DNA of 64,000 nucleotides, taken from positions 62,001-126,000 of the forward strand of contig NZ_JARHTP010000001.1 of the NCBI RefSeq assembly GCF_029223485.1. Reading direction: 5' to 3'. Below, one piece after another: positions 43,546 to 51,900 of this stretch. Position 1 is the first letter of the stretch. Each line of letters starts with the position of its first letter. The DNA comes from Streptomyces coacervatus. GTDB lineage: Bacteria; Actinomycetota; Actinomycetes; Streptomycetales; Streptomycetaceae. The translations under genes and the position numbers were made by a program. The notes below the pieces were generated by a model. That model had not been told where the DNA came from and did not search any database. It was given only the letters and a program-made list of their open reading frames with translations.

Positions 43546-44926
43546 CGGCTCCCTGGAACGCCTCAAACGCGAGGGCCGCATCGTCGTCGTAGGCGCGTCG
43601 CTGGCCGGCCTGCGCGCTGCCGAAACCCTGCGGGCCGAGGGCTTCGTCGGCTCCCTGACCATGATCGGCGACGAGCCCCACGAGCCGTACGACCGGCCCC
43701 CGCTCTCCAAGCAGGTGCTCCTGGGCAGGGCGAGCGCCGACCACACCGCGCTCCCCAGGCTCCGGTCCGTCGAGGCGACCTGGCGGCTGGGCGTCGCGGC
43801 CACCGGCCTGGACATGGCCGCACGGCGGGTGCGGCTGGCAGACGGCGACGAGGTGCCCTACGACCGGCTGCTGATCGCCACCGGGGTCCGGGCGCGACCG
43901 TGGCCGCACGAGGCCGAGGCGGAACTCGACGGCGTCTTCGTGCTGCGGACCAGCGACGACAGCGCCGCGCTCGCACGGCGGCTCGACGCGGGACCCAAAC
44001 GGGTCCTGGTCATCGGGGCCGGGTTCACCGGCTCGGAGATCGCCTCCGCCTGCCGCGAACGCGGCCTCGCCGTCACCGTCGCCGAGCGCGGCGCGGCGCC
44101 CCTGGTCGGTGCACTCGGCGGCGTGGTCGGCGCGGTCGCCGCCGAGATGCAGCGCGAGCACGGTGTGGACCTGCGGTGCGGGGTCATGGTGACCGCGCTG
44201 GAGGGCGACGCCTCGGGACGGGTGCGCGCCGCGCAGCTGTCCGACGGCTCCACCGTGGAGACCGACGTGGTGATCGTCTCGCTCGGCGCCACCCGCAACA
44301 CCGAATGGCTCGCCGGATCCGGACTCGGGGCAGGCCCCCGAGGCATCGCCTGCGACGCCGGCTGCCGCGCCTTCGACATCCGCGGAATCGTCACCGACGA
44401 CATCTACGCGGCGGGCGACGTCGCACGCTGCCCGCACCCCCTGTTCGGCTACCAGTTCCTGTCCCTGGAGCACTGGGGCAACGCCGTCACCCAGGCCGGG
44501 ATCGCGGCGCACAACATGCTCAGCGAGAGCACCGACCGGATCCCCCATCTGGAGGTGCCGGCCTTCTGGTCCTCGCAGTTCGGAGTCAACATCAAGTCGG
44601 TCGGGGTGCCGTCGCTGGGGACGGAGATCCTCGTCTCGCAGGGATCGCTCAAGGACCACCGGTTCCTCGGCGTCTACGGATACCAGGGGCGCGTCATCGG
44701 CGCGGTCGCCTTCGACCACGGCAGATGGCTGCCCTTCTACCAGGAGCTGATCGAGACCACCGCGCCGTTCCCGCCGGCATTCCCCACGGTCGACCGGACC
44801 TCGGACGGACAGCGGCCGCTCGACGCCGACTTCCCCGACCCGTCGGTCCCCACCCACGGCCCCACCGTGACCCTCGGCGGATACGCGCCGGCCGACCGCC
44901 GGATGACCTTCACCCCCGCGCACTGA
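43535..44926 (+). CDS. FAD-dependent ferredoxin reductase
   Basis: A 463-residue flavoprotein of the putidaredoxin/rubredoxin reductase type. FAD motif RIVVVGASLAGLRAAETLRA near residue 12, NAD(P)H motif RVLVIGAGFTGSEIASACRE, and the FAD-binding aspartate in DDIYAAGDVARCPHPLFG. About 60 extra residues at the C-terminus end in GGYAPADRRMTF. GTG 43535 is embedded in the end of the ferredoxin gene, indicating coupled translation. It serves the P450 system as the NAD(P)H-oxidising component. Confidence 0.92.
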   Translation: MLGDGSLERLKREGRIVVVGASLAGLRAAETLRAEGFVGSLTMIGDEPHEPYDRPPLSKQVLLGRASADHTALPRLRSVEATWRLGVAATGLDMAARRVRLADGDEVPYDRLLIATGVRARPWPHEAEAELDGVFVLRTSDDSAALARRLDAGPKRVLVIGAGFTGSEIASACRERGLAVTVAERGAAPLVGALGGVVGAVAAEMQREHGVDLRCGVMVTALEGDASGRVRAAQLSDGSTVETDVVIVSLGATRNTEWLAGSGLGAGPRGIACDAGCRAFDIRGIVTDDIYAAGDVARCPHPLFGYQFLSLEHWGNAVTQAGIAAHNMLSESTDRIPHLEVPAFWSSQFGVNIKSVGVPSLGTEILVSQGSLKDHRFLGVYGYQGRVIGAVAFDHGRWLPFYQELIETTAPFPPAFPTVDRTSDGQRPLDADFPDPSVPTHGPTVTLGGYAPADRRMTFTPAH

Positions 44927-44950
44927 CCCGTACGGCCACGAGGACCCGCC

Positions 44951-46186
44951 ATGACGCAATCCTTGCTGCACCAGATCCTGGACTACGCCAACCGCGCCAA
45001 CCCGTACCCGATCTACGAAGAGCTGCGGAAGGCGCCGGTGCACCACGACGACGGCGGGCCGTACGTCATCAGCACCTACTACGAGATCCGCAGCCTCCTG
45101 CACGATCCCCGGATCAGCTCCGACGCCCGCAATCTGGCCTCGACCACCCGCGACCCGCTGGCCGAGCCGGCCCAGGAGGAGAGCGCCCTGCCGCCCGGGT
45201 TCCTACGGCTCGACCCGCCGGAACACGACCGCATGCGACGCATGACGAACCGTCCCTTCGGCCCGCCGCACTCCCCGCACCGCGTCGACGGGATGCGCTC
45301 AGAACTCCACGACATCGTCTCCGGGCTCATCGACGGCATCGGCGACCCGGGCCGGATCGACCTGGTGGAGCAGTTCTCGTACCCCTTCCCGGTGACCGTG
45401 ATCTGCCGGCTGCTCGGGGTGCCGCGCGAGGACGAGGCCCGCTTCCACACCTGGGCGGACACCCTTGCGGCGAGCCTGGACCCCGACCCGGACGCGGACC
45501 CCACCGAGCGGGGCAAGGGCGCGCACGACGCCCGGATGCAGTTGGGCATGTACCTGGCCGGCCTGATCGAGGAACGCCGCAGGAATCCCGGCGACGACAT
45601 GCTCTCCCAACTGGCCACGGCCAAGGGCGAGGACGGCCCGATGACCACCATGGAACTGCTCAGCACCGCGGCGCTGCTGCTGATCGCGGGCCACGAGACC
45701 ACGGTCAACCTCATCACCAACGGAATGCTGACCCTGCTACGCCATCCCGAAGTCCTTGACCGACTTCGTACGGATCCGCAGTTGGCCGTACCCATCGTCG
45801 AGGAGCTGCTGCGCTTCGAGCCACCGGTGCAACTCGTGCCCCAGCGCACCACCCTCGCCGACATCGAGGTCCGCGGCGTCACCATCCCCAAGGGCGCCTC
45901 CCTCTGGCTCGTCCTGGCATCCGGCAACCGAGACCCCCAGCGCTTCGCGGACCCGGACCGCTTCGACCCGGACCGCGGCGACATCCAGCATCTCGGCCTG
46001 GGCAGCGGCATCCACAGCTGCTTCGGCGCACCACTCGCCCGACTGGAGACCCAGCTCGCCCTGTCGGAACTGGCCCGGAGACTGGAAAACCCACGCCTGC
46101 TGGAGGACCCGCCCCCGTACCGCCAGAACGCCGTGCTGCGGGGACCGCGGCAGCTGCCCATCGCGTGCGACGGAATCCGCCCCTAG
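44951..46186 (+). CDS. Cytochrome P450
   Basis: A 411-residue soluble bacterial P450. I-helix oxygen-activation motif LLLIAGHETTVNLITNGML, K-helix ExxR in VEELLRFEPPVQ and heme-thiolate loop LGLGSGIHSCFGAPLARLE with the cysteine ligand. The usual Phe of the FGxGxHxC loop is Leu here. It lies 24 bp after its ferredoxin reductase and shares a complete electron-transfer chain with it. Substrate unknown; no biosynthetic gene cluster is adjacent. Its stop overlaps the convergent sirtuin stop by 4 bp. Confidence 0.94.
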   Translation: MTQSLLHQILDYANRANPYPIYEELRKAPVHHDDGGPYVISTYYEIRSLLHDPRISSDARNLASTTRDPLAEPAQEESALPPGFLRLDPPEHDRMRRMTNRPFGPPHSPHRVDGMRSELHDIVSGLIDGIGDPGRIDLVEQFSYPFPVTVICRLLGVPREDEARFHTWADTLAASLDPDPDADPTERGKGAHDARMQLGMYLAGLIEERRRNPGDDMLSQLATAKGEDGPMTTMELLSTAALLLIAGHETTVNLITNGMLTLLRHPEVLDRLRTDPQLAVPIVEELLRFEPPVQLVPQRTTLADIEVRGVTIPKGASLWLVLASGNRDPQRFADPDRFDPDRGDIQHLGLGSGIHSCFGAPLARLETQLALSELARRLENPRLLEDPPPYRQNAVLRGPRQLPIACDGIRP

Positions 46187-46917
46187 GGCTGCTCCGTGCC
46201 GAGTCGGCGCAACAGCTTCGGCAGCGCAGTCCCGATCGGCTCGCGTACGACTTCATCGGCGAGTTCGTCGTACGGCGTCGCCTCGGCGTTGACGATGACG
46301 AGCCGCGCCCCATGATCCGCGGCGACACCGGCAAGCCCCGCAGCAGGCTGCACCTGAAGACTGCTCCCCACGGCGAGGAACACCTGACACGCCTTGGTGA
46401 TCGCGACGGCCTCACCCAGCACCACCGGATCGAGCCGCTCCCCGAACATCACGGTCGCCGACTTGAGGATCCCCCCGCACTCCAGGCACGGCGGATCCTC
46501 CTCCCCGGCCTCGACCCGGGCGAGGGCGTCCTCCATGGGCCCGCGCGCATGACAGCCGGTGCACACGAAACTCCGTGCGGACCCGTGCAGTTCGAGCACC
46601 TTGCGGGCAGGCATCCCGGCGAGTTGGTGCAACCCGTCGACGTTCTGCGTGATGACCCGCACGGGCACACCGGCCCGCTCCAGCTCGGCCACGGCCCGGT
46701 GCGCGGTGTTGGGCTCGGCCTTGAGCGTGCGGCTCTTGCGCCGCATCTGCCACGACCGCCGCCGGATCTCCGGATCACCCATGTAGTACTCGTACGTCAC
46801 GAGCTTCTCGGCCTCGGGATCCTTCCGCCACAGGCCGCCCGGGCCGCGGTAGTCGGGGATTCCGGAGTCCGTCGAGATCCCGGCGCCGCTCAGGATGGCA
46901 ACGAGGGGCTTGGTCAT
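46183..46917 (-). CDS. SIR2-family NAD-dependent protein deacylase
   Basis: A 244-residue sirtuin: AILSGAGISTDSGIPDYRGP, catalytic TQNVDGLHQLAG with LELHGS, zinc site CTGC...CLEC and GSSLQVQPAAG. It removes acyl groups from lysines using NAD and yields O-acetyl-ADP-ribose. ATG 46917 (MTKPLVAIL) is chosen over an upstream start. A Nudix hydrolase and an ADP-ribosylglycohydrolase follow upstream on the same strand. Confidence 0.94.
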   Translation of the reverse strand: MTKPLVAILSGAGISTDSGIPDYRGPGGLWRKDPEAEKLVTYEYYMGDPEIRRRSWQMRRKSRTLKAEPNTAHRAVAELERAGVPVRVITQNVDGLHQLAGMPARKVLELHGSARSFVCTGCHARGPMEDALARVEAGEEDPPCLECGGILKSATVMFGERLDPVVLGEAVAITKACQVFLAVGSSLQVQPAAGLAGVAADHGARLVIVNAEATPYDELADEVVREPIGTALPKLLRRLGTEQP

Positions 46918-47028
46918 GTCACCGAGGGTAAGGCGGCCCACCGAGTGGGGCGAACGGATATTCGGGACGAGGTTCTGCGCGAGGCGGACGTCAAGCCCCG
47001 CGACCCCGTGGGGTGAGTCGACGCCCGG

Positions 47029-47523
47029 TCAGGCCACCCGCTGCCCGTTCTCCAGCTCGGCCGTCCCCACACCTTCCGCCAGGACGTCCAGGGCAGCCAG
47101 GACGCGGGGGCCGAGGGTGCCCAGCAGGTAGTCGTCGAGCTCCTCGCGGGGGACGAGCCGCCAGGACAACAGCTCCTCCTCCTGCAACCGGATCGCCTTG
47201 AGATCGTCCTCGCCGAGGACCCCGCCGTCGTACAGGTACGCCACCAGCGGCGGCCAGCTCGGCGTATACACCCAGTCCACGGCCAGCAGCCGCCCCAGTT
47301 CGCGGTCGAGCCCGATCTCCTCAAGCGTCTCGCGGCGCGCACCCTGGCGCGGGGTCTCGCCGTCGTCGGACTCGATCGTGCCGCCCGGAAGCGCCCAGCC
47401 CTCACGGTAGTTGGGCTCGACAAGCAGCACCCGGCCCTCGGCATCGCGGAAGAGGGCGGCGGCTCCGGCGAGGATACGGGGCAGCCCGGCGATGTACGTG
47501 GCGAAGTCTGGCGTGGTGGTCAT
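47029..47523 (-). CDS. Nudix hydrolase
   Basis: A 164-residue protein with the Nudix box G-x5-E-x7-RE-x-x-EE-x-G, seen as GGTIESDDGE followed by TPRQGARRETLEEIGLD, plus WALPGG before it. Substrate uncertain; ADP-ribose or an NDP-sugar would suit the flanking sirtuin and ADP-ribosylglycohydrolase genes. It lies 26 bp from the glycohydrolase gene and 111 bp from the sirtuin gene, all on the minus strand. Confidence 0.93.
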   Translation of the reverse strand: MTTTPDFATYIAGLPRILAGAAALFRDAEGRVLLVEPNYREGWALPGGTIESDDGETPRQGARRETLEEIGLDRELGRLLAVDWVYTPSWPPLVAYLYDGGVLGEDDLKAIRLQEEELLSWRLVPREELDDYLLGTLGPRVLAALDVLAEGVGTAELENGQRVA

Positions 47524-47549
47524 TGAGGAAGGGTAACCAGCTCGCCCCG

Positions 47550-48623
47550 CTAGATCTCCGCCTCCGCCAGCTGCACCGTCCGCTCCGCCAGCTCGCTGAT
47601 CCGCACCCCGTCGAAGCCGAACACCGCGCTGCGGACGGTGTCCTCCAGTGGCTCCTTCCACTGCGCCGGGATCGCGTCCGCCCCGGTCAGTACGCCGGCC
47701 ACCGAGCCGGCGGTCGCGCCGTTGGAGTCGGTGTCCAGGCCGCCGCGAACGGTGAGGGTGATGGTGCGGGTGAAGTCGCCGTCGCCGTACAGAAGGCCCG
47801 CGGTGAGTACGGCGGCGTTCGGGATGGTGTGGATCCAGCCGAGCCCGGCGGTCTCCTCGGCCACCGTCGTGAGCGTGTCCTCCCAGGTCATCCGCGTGTC
47901 GTGGAGAGAGACGACCCGCCGTACGATACGCGCGAGCCGGCTGCTCGCCGGGATGACGGCCAGGGCCTGGTCGACCGCGTGCCGCACGGTCGGCGCGGTG
48001 AATGCCGCCGCGATCAGCGCCGCCGCCCACATCGCGCCGTACACGCCATTGCCCGTGTGGGACAGCACCGCGTCCCGGCGGGCCAGCGAGGCGGCGCGGC
48101 GCGGGGTGCCCGGGCAGGTCCAGCCGTAGATGTCGGCGCGGATCAGGGCGCCGATCCACTCCTGGTACGGGTTGTCGAACGTGGCCGTCAGCGGCGGCTT
48201 GAGGCCGTTGGCGAGATTGCGGTACGTGGCCCGCTCCGCCGTGAAGGTCTGCAGATACGGCAGCCGCAGCAGCCACAGCTCGCCCACCTGCTCGGTACTG
48301 AAACCGAAGCCGTGCGTCTCCAGCAGGTCCAGGCCCAGGATCGCGTAGTCGACATCGTCGTCACGGCAGCTGCCGTGGATACGGCCGCGCACGCACTGGC
48401 GCCACTCGGGCCGCAGCTCGAAGCCTGCGCTCTCGTCGGCGGGCTCGGGGAGATAGTCGGTCAGGGGCAGGGCGGCAGCCTGCCGCAGGTATTGGTCGAT
48501 ACGGTCCCGCGTCCACAGGTCGCCCTGCTCGACCGGCTTGCCGAGCATGTTGCCCGAGATCCGGCCCAGCCAGCCCCCGAGGATGCGGTCCGCGAGCTCT
48601 GGCTCAGTGCCCACAGGGGTCAT
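47550..48623 (-). CDS. ADP-ribosylglycohydrolase-family protein
   Basis: A 357-residue, largely helical protein. Metal-binding motifs of the ARH/DraG fold are visible: DDDVDYAILGLDLL near residue 90 and GGLDTDSNGATAGSVAGVLT near the C-terminus; ILGGWLGRISGNMLGKPVEQ opens the domain. The family removes ADP-ribose from proteins or related compounds. ATG 48623 is chosen (MTPVGTEPELAD). Probably co-transcribed with the Nudix gene 26 bp downstream. Confidence 0.92.
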   Translation of the reverse strand: MTPVGTEPELADRILGGWLGRISGNMLGKPVEQGDLWTRDRIDQYLRQAAALPLTDYLPEPADESAGFELRPEWRQCVRGRIHGSCRDDDVDYAILGLDLLETHGFGFSTEQVGELWLLRLPYLQTFTAERATYRNLANGLKPPLTATFDNPYQEWIGALIRADIYGWTCPGTPRRAASLARRDAVLSHTGNGVYGAMWAAALIAAAFTAPTVRHAVDQALAVIPASSRLARIVRRVVSLHDTRMTWEDTLTTVAEETAGLGWIHTIPNAAVLTAGLLYGDGDFTRTITLTVRGGLDTDSNGATAGSVAGVLTGADAIPAQWKEPLEDTVRSAVFGFDGVRISELAERTVQLAEAEI

Positions 48624-48815
48624 AGCTGAAGGTTTACCCAATTTGGGCGCGGGCCGCGCGGGATTCGACAAGGCGCGCACAGCAGGCCCCCAGTAAGCCC
48701 CCGGCACCGTCCCAGGCTCCGGTCACGGCATGACGGCGGGGGCGTCCTCCGGTTAAGGTCGCAGCGGCGCGACTGGCCTTGACGTGCGCGAGGCCCGGAG
48801 AGCAAGGGGAAACAG

Positions 48816-49946
48816 GTGACACAGCGCGTGCTCATCGCCGCGGACAAGTTCAAGGGGTCGCTGACGGCCGTGCAGGTCGCCGAGCGGGTGACGGCCGGGC
48901 TGCGCCGGGTCGTGCCGGACCTCCCGGTGGAGTCGCTGCCCGTGGCCGACGGCGGCGACGGGACCGTGGACGCGGCGGTCGCGGCCGGTTTCGAGCGGCG
49001 CGAGGTGCGCGTCGCGGGGCCGCTGGGCCACGAGGTGACGGCGGCGTTCGCGCTGCGCGCCGGCACGGCGGTCGTGGAGATGGCTGAGGCCAGCGGGCTG
49101 CAGCGGCTGCCGGCCGGCGTCTTCGCACCGCTCACGGCGTCCACATACGGCTCCGGCGAACTGCTGCGGGCCGCGCTGGACGCGGGCGCGCGCACGATCG
49201 TCTTCGGCGTCGGCGGCAGCGCGACCACCGACGGCGGCGCCGGAATGCTGTCCGCGCTGGGCGCACGTTTCCTCGACGTCGACGGGGAGCCGGTCCCGCC
49301 GGGCGGCGGCGGCCTGAGCGAACTTGCCTCCGCCGACCTGTCCGACCTGGACCCCCGTCTCGCCTCCGTCGAACTGGTCCTGGCGAGCGACGTCGACAAC
49401 CCGCTGACCGGCCCGACGGGCGCGCCCGCCGTCTACGGCCCGCAGAAGGGCGCCTCCCCGGACGACGTGGAGGCCCTGGACGGGGCCCTCGCGCACTACG
49501 CGAAGGTGCTGGAGGAAGCCGTCGGCGCGAAGGCGGCGGAGTTCGCCGCGTCCCCGGGTGCGGGCGCGGCGGGCGGCATCGGCTACGGCGCCCTCCTCCT
49601 GGGCGCCCGCTTCCGCCCCGGTATCGAGGTGATGCTCGACGTGCTCGGCTTTGCGCCGGCGCTGGAGTGGGCGGACCTGGTGATCACCGGCGAGGGCTCC
49701 CTGGACGAGCAGACCCTGCACGGCAAGGCCCCGGCCGGCGTAGCCGCCGCCGCCCGCGCCGCGGACAAGGAGGTCGTCGCCGTGTGCGGCCGCCTCGCGC
49801 TGCAGCCGGAGTCCCTGGGCCGGGCGGGCATCCGCCGCGCATACCCGCTCACGTCCGTCGAGCCGGACGTGGCGAAGTGCATCTCGGATGCGGGGCCGAT
49901 CCTGGAGCGGGTGGCGGAGCAGATCGCGCGGGACTTCCTGAGCTGA
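48816..49946 (+). CDS. Glycerate kinase
   Basis: A 376-residue type-I glycerate kinase: LIAADKFKGSLTAVQVAERV at the N-terminus, PVADGGDGTVDAAV, FGVGGSATTDGGAGMLSALG and VITGEGSLDEQTLHGKAPAG. It phosphorylates D-glycerate with ATP, feeding glycolysis. GTG 48816 follows AAGGGGA. It stands alone between a minus-strand gene group and a repeat region. Confidence 0.94.
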   Translation: MTQRVLIAADKFKGSLTAVQVAERVTAGLRRVVPDLPVESLPVADGGDGTVDAAVAAGFERREVRVAGPLGHEVTAAFALRAGTAVVEMAEASGLQRLPAGVFAPLTASTYGSGELLRAALDAGARTIVFGVGGSATTDGGAGMLSALGARFLDVDGEPVPPGGGGLSELASADLSDLDPRLASVELVLASDVDNPLTGPTGAPAVYGPQKGASPDDVEALDGALAHYAKVLEEAVGAKAAEFAASPGAGAAGGIGYGALLLGARFRPGIEVMLDVLGFAPALEWADLVITGEGSLDEQTLHGKAPAGVAAAARAADKEVVAVCGRLALQPESLGRAGIRRAYPLTSVEPDVAKCISDAGPILERVAEQIARDFLS

Positions 49947-49990
49947 GGCCGGACTTTTCTCGCCCCCGCCGCCCCTACCCGTCCCATCCC

Positions 49991-50153
49991 GGGGGCCAGC
50001 CCCCGGACCCCCGCTCCTCAAACGCCGGAGGGGCTGATTTTCGCTGGCCTGGCCTGATCTTTTTCGCCGGCCGGGGTTTGATCTTTCAGCCCGTCCGGCG
50101 TTTGAGGACGAGGCCGTTCAGGCCGAAACGGGGGTCTGGGGGCGGAGCCCCCA
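49991..50153. repeat. Inverted pair of a Streptomyces intergenic repeat
   Basis: Copy 1 (49991-50037) contains CCCCCGGACCCCCG and CTCAAACGCCGGAGGGGCTGA. Copy 2 (50086-50153) is its reverse complement with small changes (TCAGCCCGTCCGGCGTTTGA, then CGGGGGTCTGGGGGCGGAGC) plus an extra ~20-bp GAGGCCGTTCAGGCCGAAA segment. Together they fill most of the 289-bp gap after the glycerate kinase gene and can form a long hairpin. No gene is seen there. Confidence 0.75.
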
Positions 50154-50191
50154 GGGACGGTGGCACCAGCGCCGGGTGCAGGCACAGCAAA

Positions 50192-50221
50192 GGGCCCCGA
50201 ACCCAACCGGGTCCGGGGCCC
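50192..50221 (-). terminator. Hairpin terminator of pssA
   Basis: GGGCCCCG-AACCC pairs with GGGT-CCGGGGCCC around an AACC loop, 15 bp after the pssA stop. On the minus strand it is followed by TTTGCTG. Confidence 0.75.
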
Positions 50222-50235
50222 AAGCCAACGCAGTG

Positions 50236-51087
50236 CTACGGCTGCGCCGCCCGCGCCTCACGCCGATTGTCACGGAAGTTGTTCACCCGGCGAGCCGTGG
50301 CGAACAGGGGAATCACCGCACCGGTGACCAGCTGCAGCGCGCACCCCGTCTGCAGCAGCAGCTGGCCGCTCGGGGCGTCGAATGCCCAGGCCGCCAGCAG
50401 ACCCATCGACACGACGATCCAGGACAACATCGCCACCGCGAGACGACCCCGCGGCTTCGGGTACTCGACCCGGCTCACCATCAGCCAGGCCGTGCCCAGG
50501 ATCGCCAGGAGCGTCGCCACGAAGGGCAGCTCGAGAAGCACGATCGAGACCACCGTCAGCGCACCGAACGGCGAGGGCATGCCCTGGAACATGCCGTTCG
50601 GGACGGTCACGCACGAGAATCTGGCCAGCCGCAGCACCACGGCCAGGAGCACCACGATTGCCCCGACCGCAGCCACCCGCTGATGCGCGTCGTCCGCGAC
50701 CATGCCGTAGACGAGGACGAAGTACGCCGGCGCCAGCCCGAAGCTGATCAGGTCCGACAGGTTGTCCAGCTCCGCGCCCATGGGGGAGGAGCGCAGCTTG
50801 CGCGCCACCAGGCCGTCGAAGAGGTCGAAGACCGCCGCGCACAGCATCAGGATGACCGCCGTGGCCGCACTGTGGCGGGCCATGCCGGTCTCCTGGTCGC
50901 CGGTGAGGTGCGGGATCAGGATGCCGGTGGTGGTGAAGTACACCGCCATGAAGCCGCACGTGGCGTTGCCGAGGGTGAGGGTGTCCGCTATTGAGAGGCG
51001 GAGAGAGAGGGGCATCTCCTCCTCTTCGTCCACCTCGTCGGCCTCGGGCACCCAGCCCGCCTGGGTATCAGGATCAATCACGGTCAA
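50236..51087 (-). CDS. pssA: CDP-diacylglycerol--serine O-phosphatidyltransferase
   Basis: A 283-residue membrane enzyme with the CDP-alcohol phosphotransferase motif D-G-x2-A-R-x8-G-x3-D-x3-D, seen as DLFDGLVARKLRSSPMGAEL then DNLSDLI. Six to eight hydrophobic segments follow. It makes phosphatidylserine from CDP-diacylglycerol and serine. TTG 51087 is favoured because GGGGTG lies 7 bp upstream; GTG 51081 is the alternative. Either start overlaps the end of psd, whose product decarboxylates the phosphatidylserine. Confidence 0.93.
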   Translation of the reverse strand: MTVIDPDTQAGWVPEADEVDEEEEMPLSLRLSIADTLTLGNATCGFMAVYFTTTGILIPHLTGDQETGMARHSAATAVILMLCAAVFDLFDGLVARKLRSSPMGAELDNLSDLISFGLAPAYFVLVYGMVADDAHQRVAAVGAIVVLLAVVLRLARFSCVTVPNGMFQGMPSPFGALTVVSIVLLELPFVATLLAILGTAWLMVSRVEYPKPRGRLAVAMLSWIVVSMGLLAAWAFDAPSGQLLLQTGCALQLVTGAVIPLFATARRVNNFRDNRREARAAQP

Positions 51088-51730
51088 TGCGAGTCACCCC
51101 AGCCACGGTCTTCTGACCGACCTCGACCGCGACGTCCACGCCCTCGGGCAGGTAGATGTCGACACGCGAGCCGAAGCGGATCAGACCGATCCGGTCACCC
51201 TGCTCGACCTTCGTGCCCTGCGGGATGTAGGGGACGATGCGGCGGGCCACCGCACCAGCGATCTGGATCATCTCGATGTCGCCGAGTTCGGTGTCGAAAT
51301 GCCAGACTACGCGCTCGTTGTTCTCGCTCTCCTTGTTGAACGCCGGCACGAACCCACCCGGGATGTGCTCGACCGACGTCACCGTGCCGGAGAGCGGCGC
51401 CCGGTTGACATGGACGTTGAGCGGGCTCATGAAGATCGCGACGCGGGTACGGCCGTCCTTCCACGGCATGATGCTCTGCACCACACCGTCGGCGGGCGAG
51501 ATGACCCGGCCCGGGGCGATCTCGCGCTCGGGGTCGCGGAAGAACCACAGCATGCCCGCCGCGAGCGCGGTGGCGGGCACGGCCACGGCCTTGGCGACGC
51601 CGGAGCGGCGCGCACGGGCCAGGCTGAGGGCTGCGGTGGCGACGGTCGGCAGAAGCCACGGCGATGCTCCGCGCGCGAGGCGTACGCCGGCCCGGCTGTC
51701 GCGTGGTGCAGAGGTTTGGCTGTGGGGCAT
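51074..51730 (-). CDS. psd: Phosphatidylserine decarboxylase proenzyme
   Basis: A 218-residue short (PSD-A) type enzyme. Motifs: MLWFFRDPEREIAPG, SPADGVVQS, MSPLNVHVNRAPLSGTV and RFGSRVDIYLPEG, the Gly-Ser pair being the self-cleavage site that creates the pyruvoyl group. It converts phosphatidylserine to phosphatidylethanolamine. ATG 51730. It forms a two-gene operon with pssA (14-bp overlap). Confidence 0.94.
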   Translation of the reverse strand: MPHSQTSAPRDSRAGVRLARGASPWLLPTVATAALSLARARRSGVAKAVAVPATALAAGMLWFFRDPEREIAPGRVISPADGVVQSIMPWKDGRTRVAIFMSPLNVHVNRAPLSGTVTSVEHIPGGFVPAFNKESENNERVVWHFDTELGDIEMIQIAGAVARRIVPYIPQGTKVEQGDRIGLIRFGSRVDIYLPEGVDVAVEVGQKTVAGVTRIDRD

Positions 51731-51900
51731 GGATGACCTTCGTAGCGGATGATGCCGCGCTGTAACGGGGGACGGCGGCTTTCCCGGGATCGTACCGGTC
51801 GCGGGCCGCAACTGGGCAAGCCAGGAAGCCGAGTCGGCGGCCGAAGAGTGCTGACGGGGTGTGATCTTCTTCTCCAAGAAAACACCCCGTATCCGGACAT

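Noticed and set aside
43318..46186. P450 cassette as the core of a natural-product biosynthetic cluster
   Set aside because: No synthase, assembly-line or tailoring genes lie nearby; flanking genes are housekeeping.
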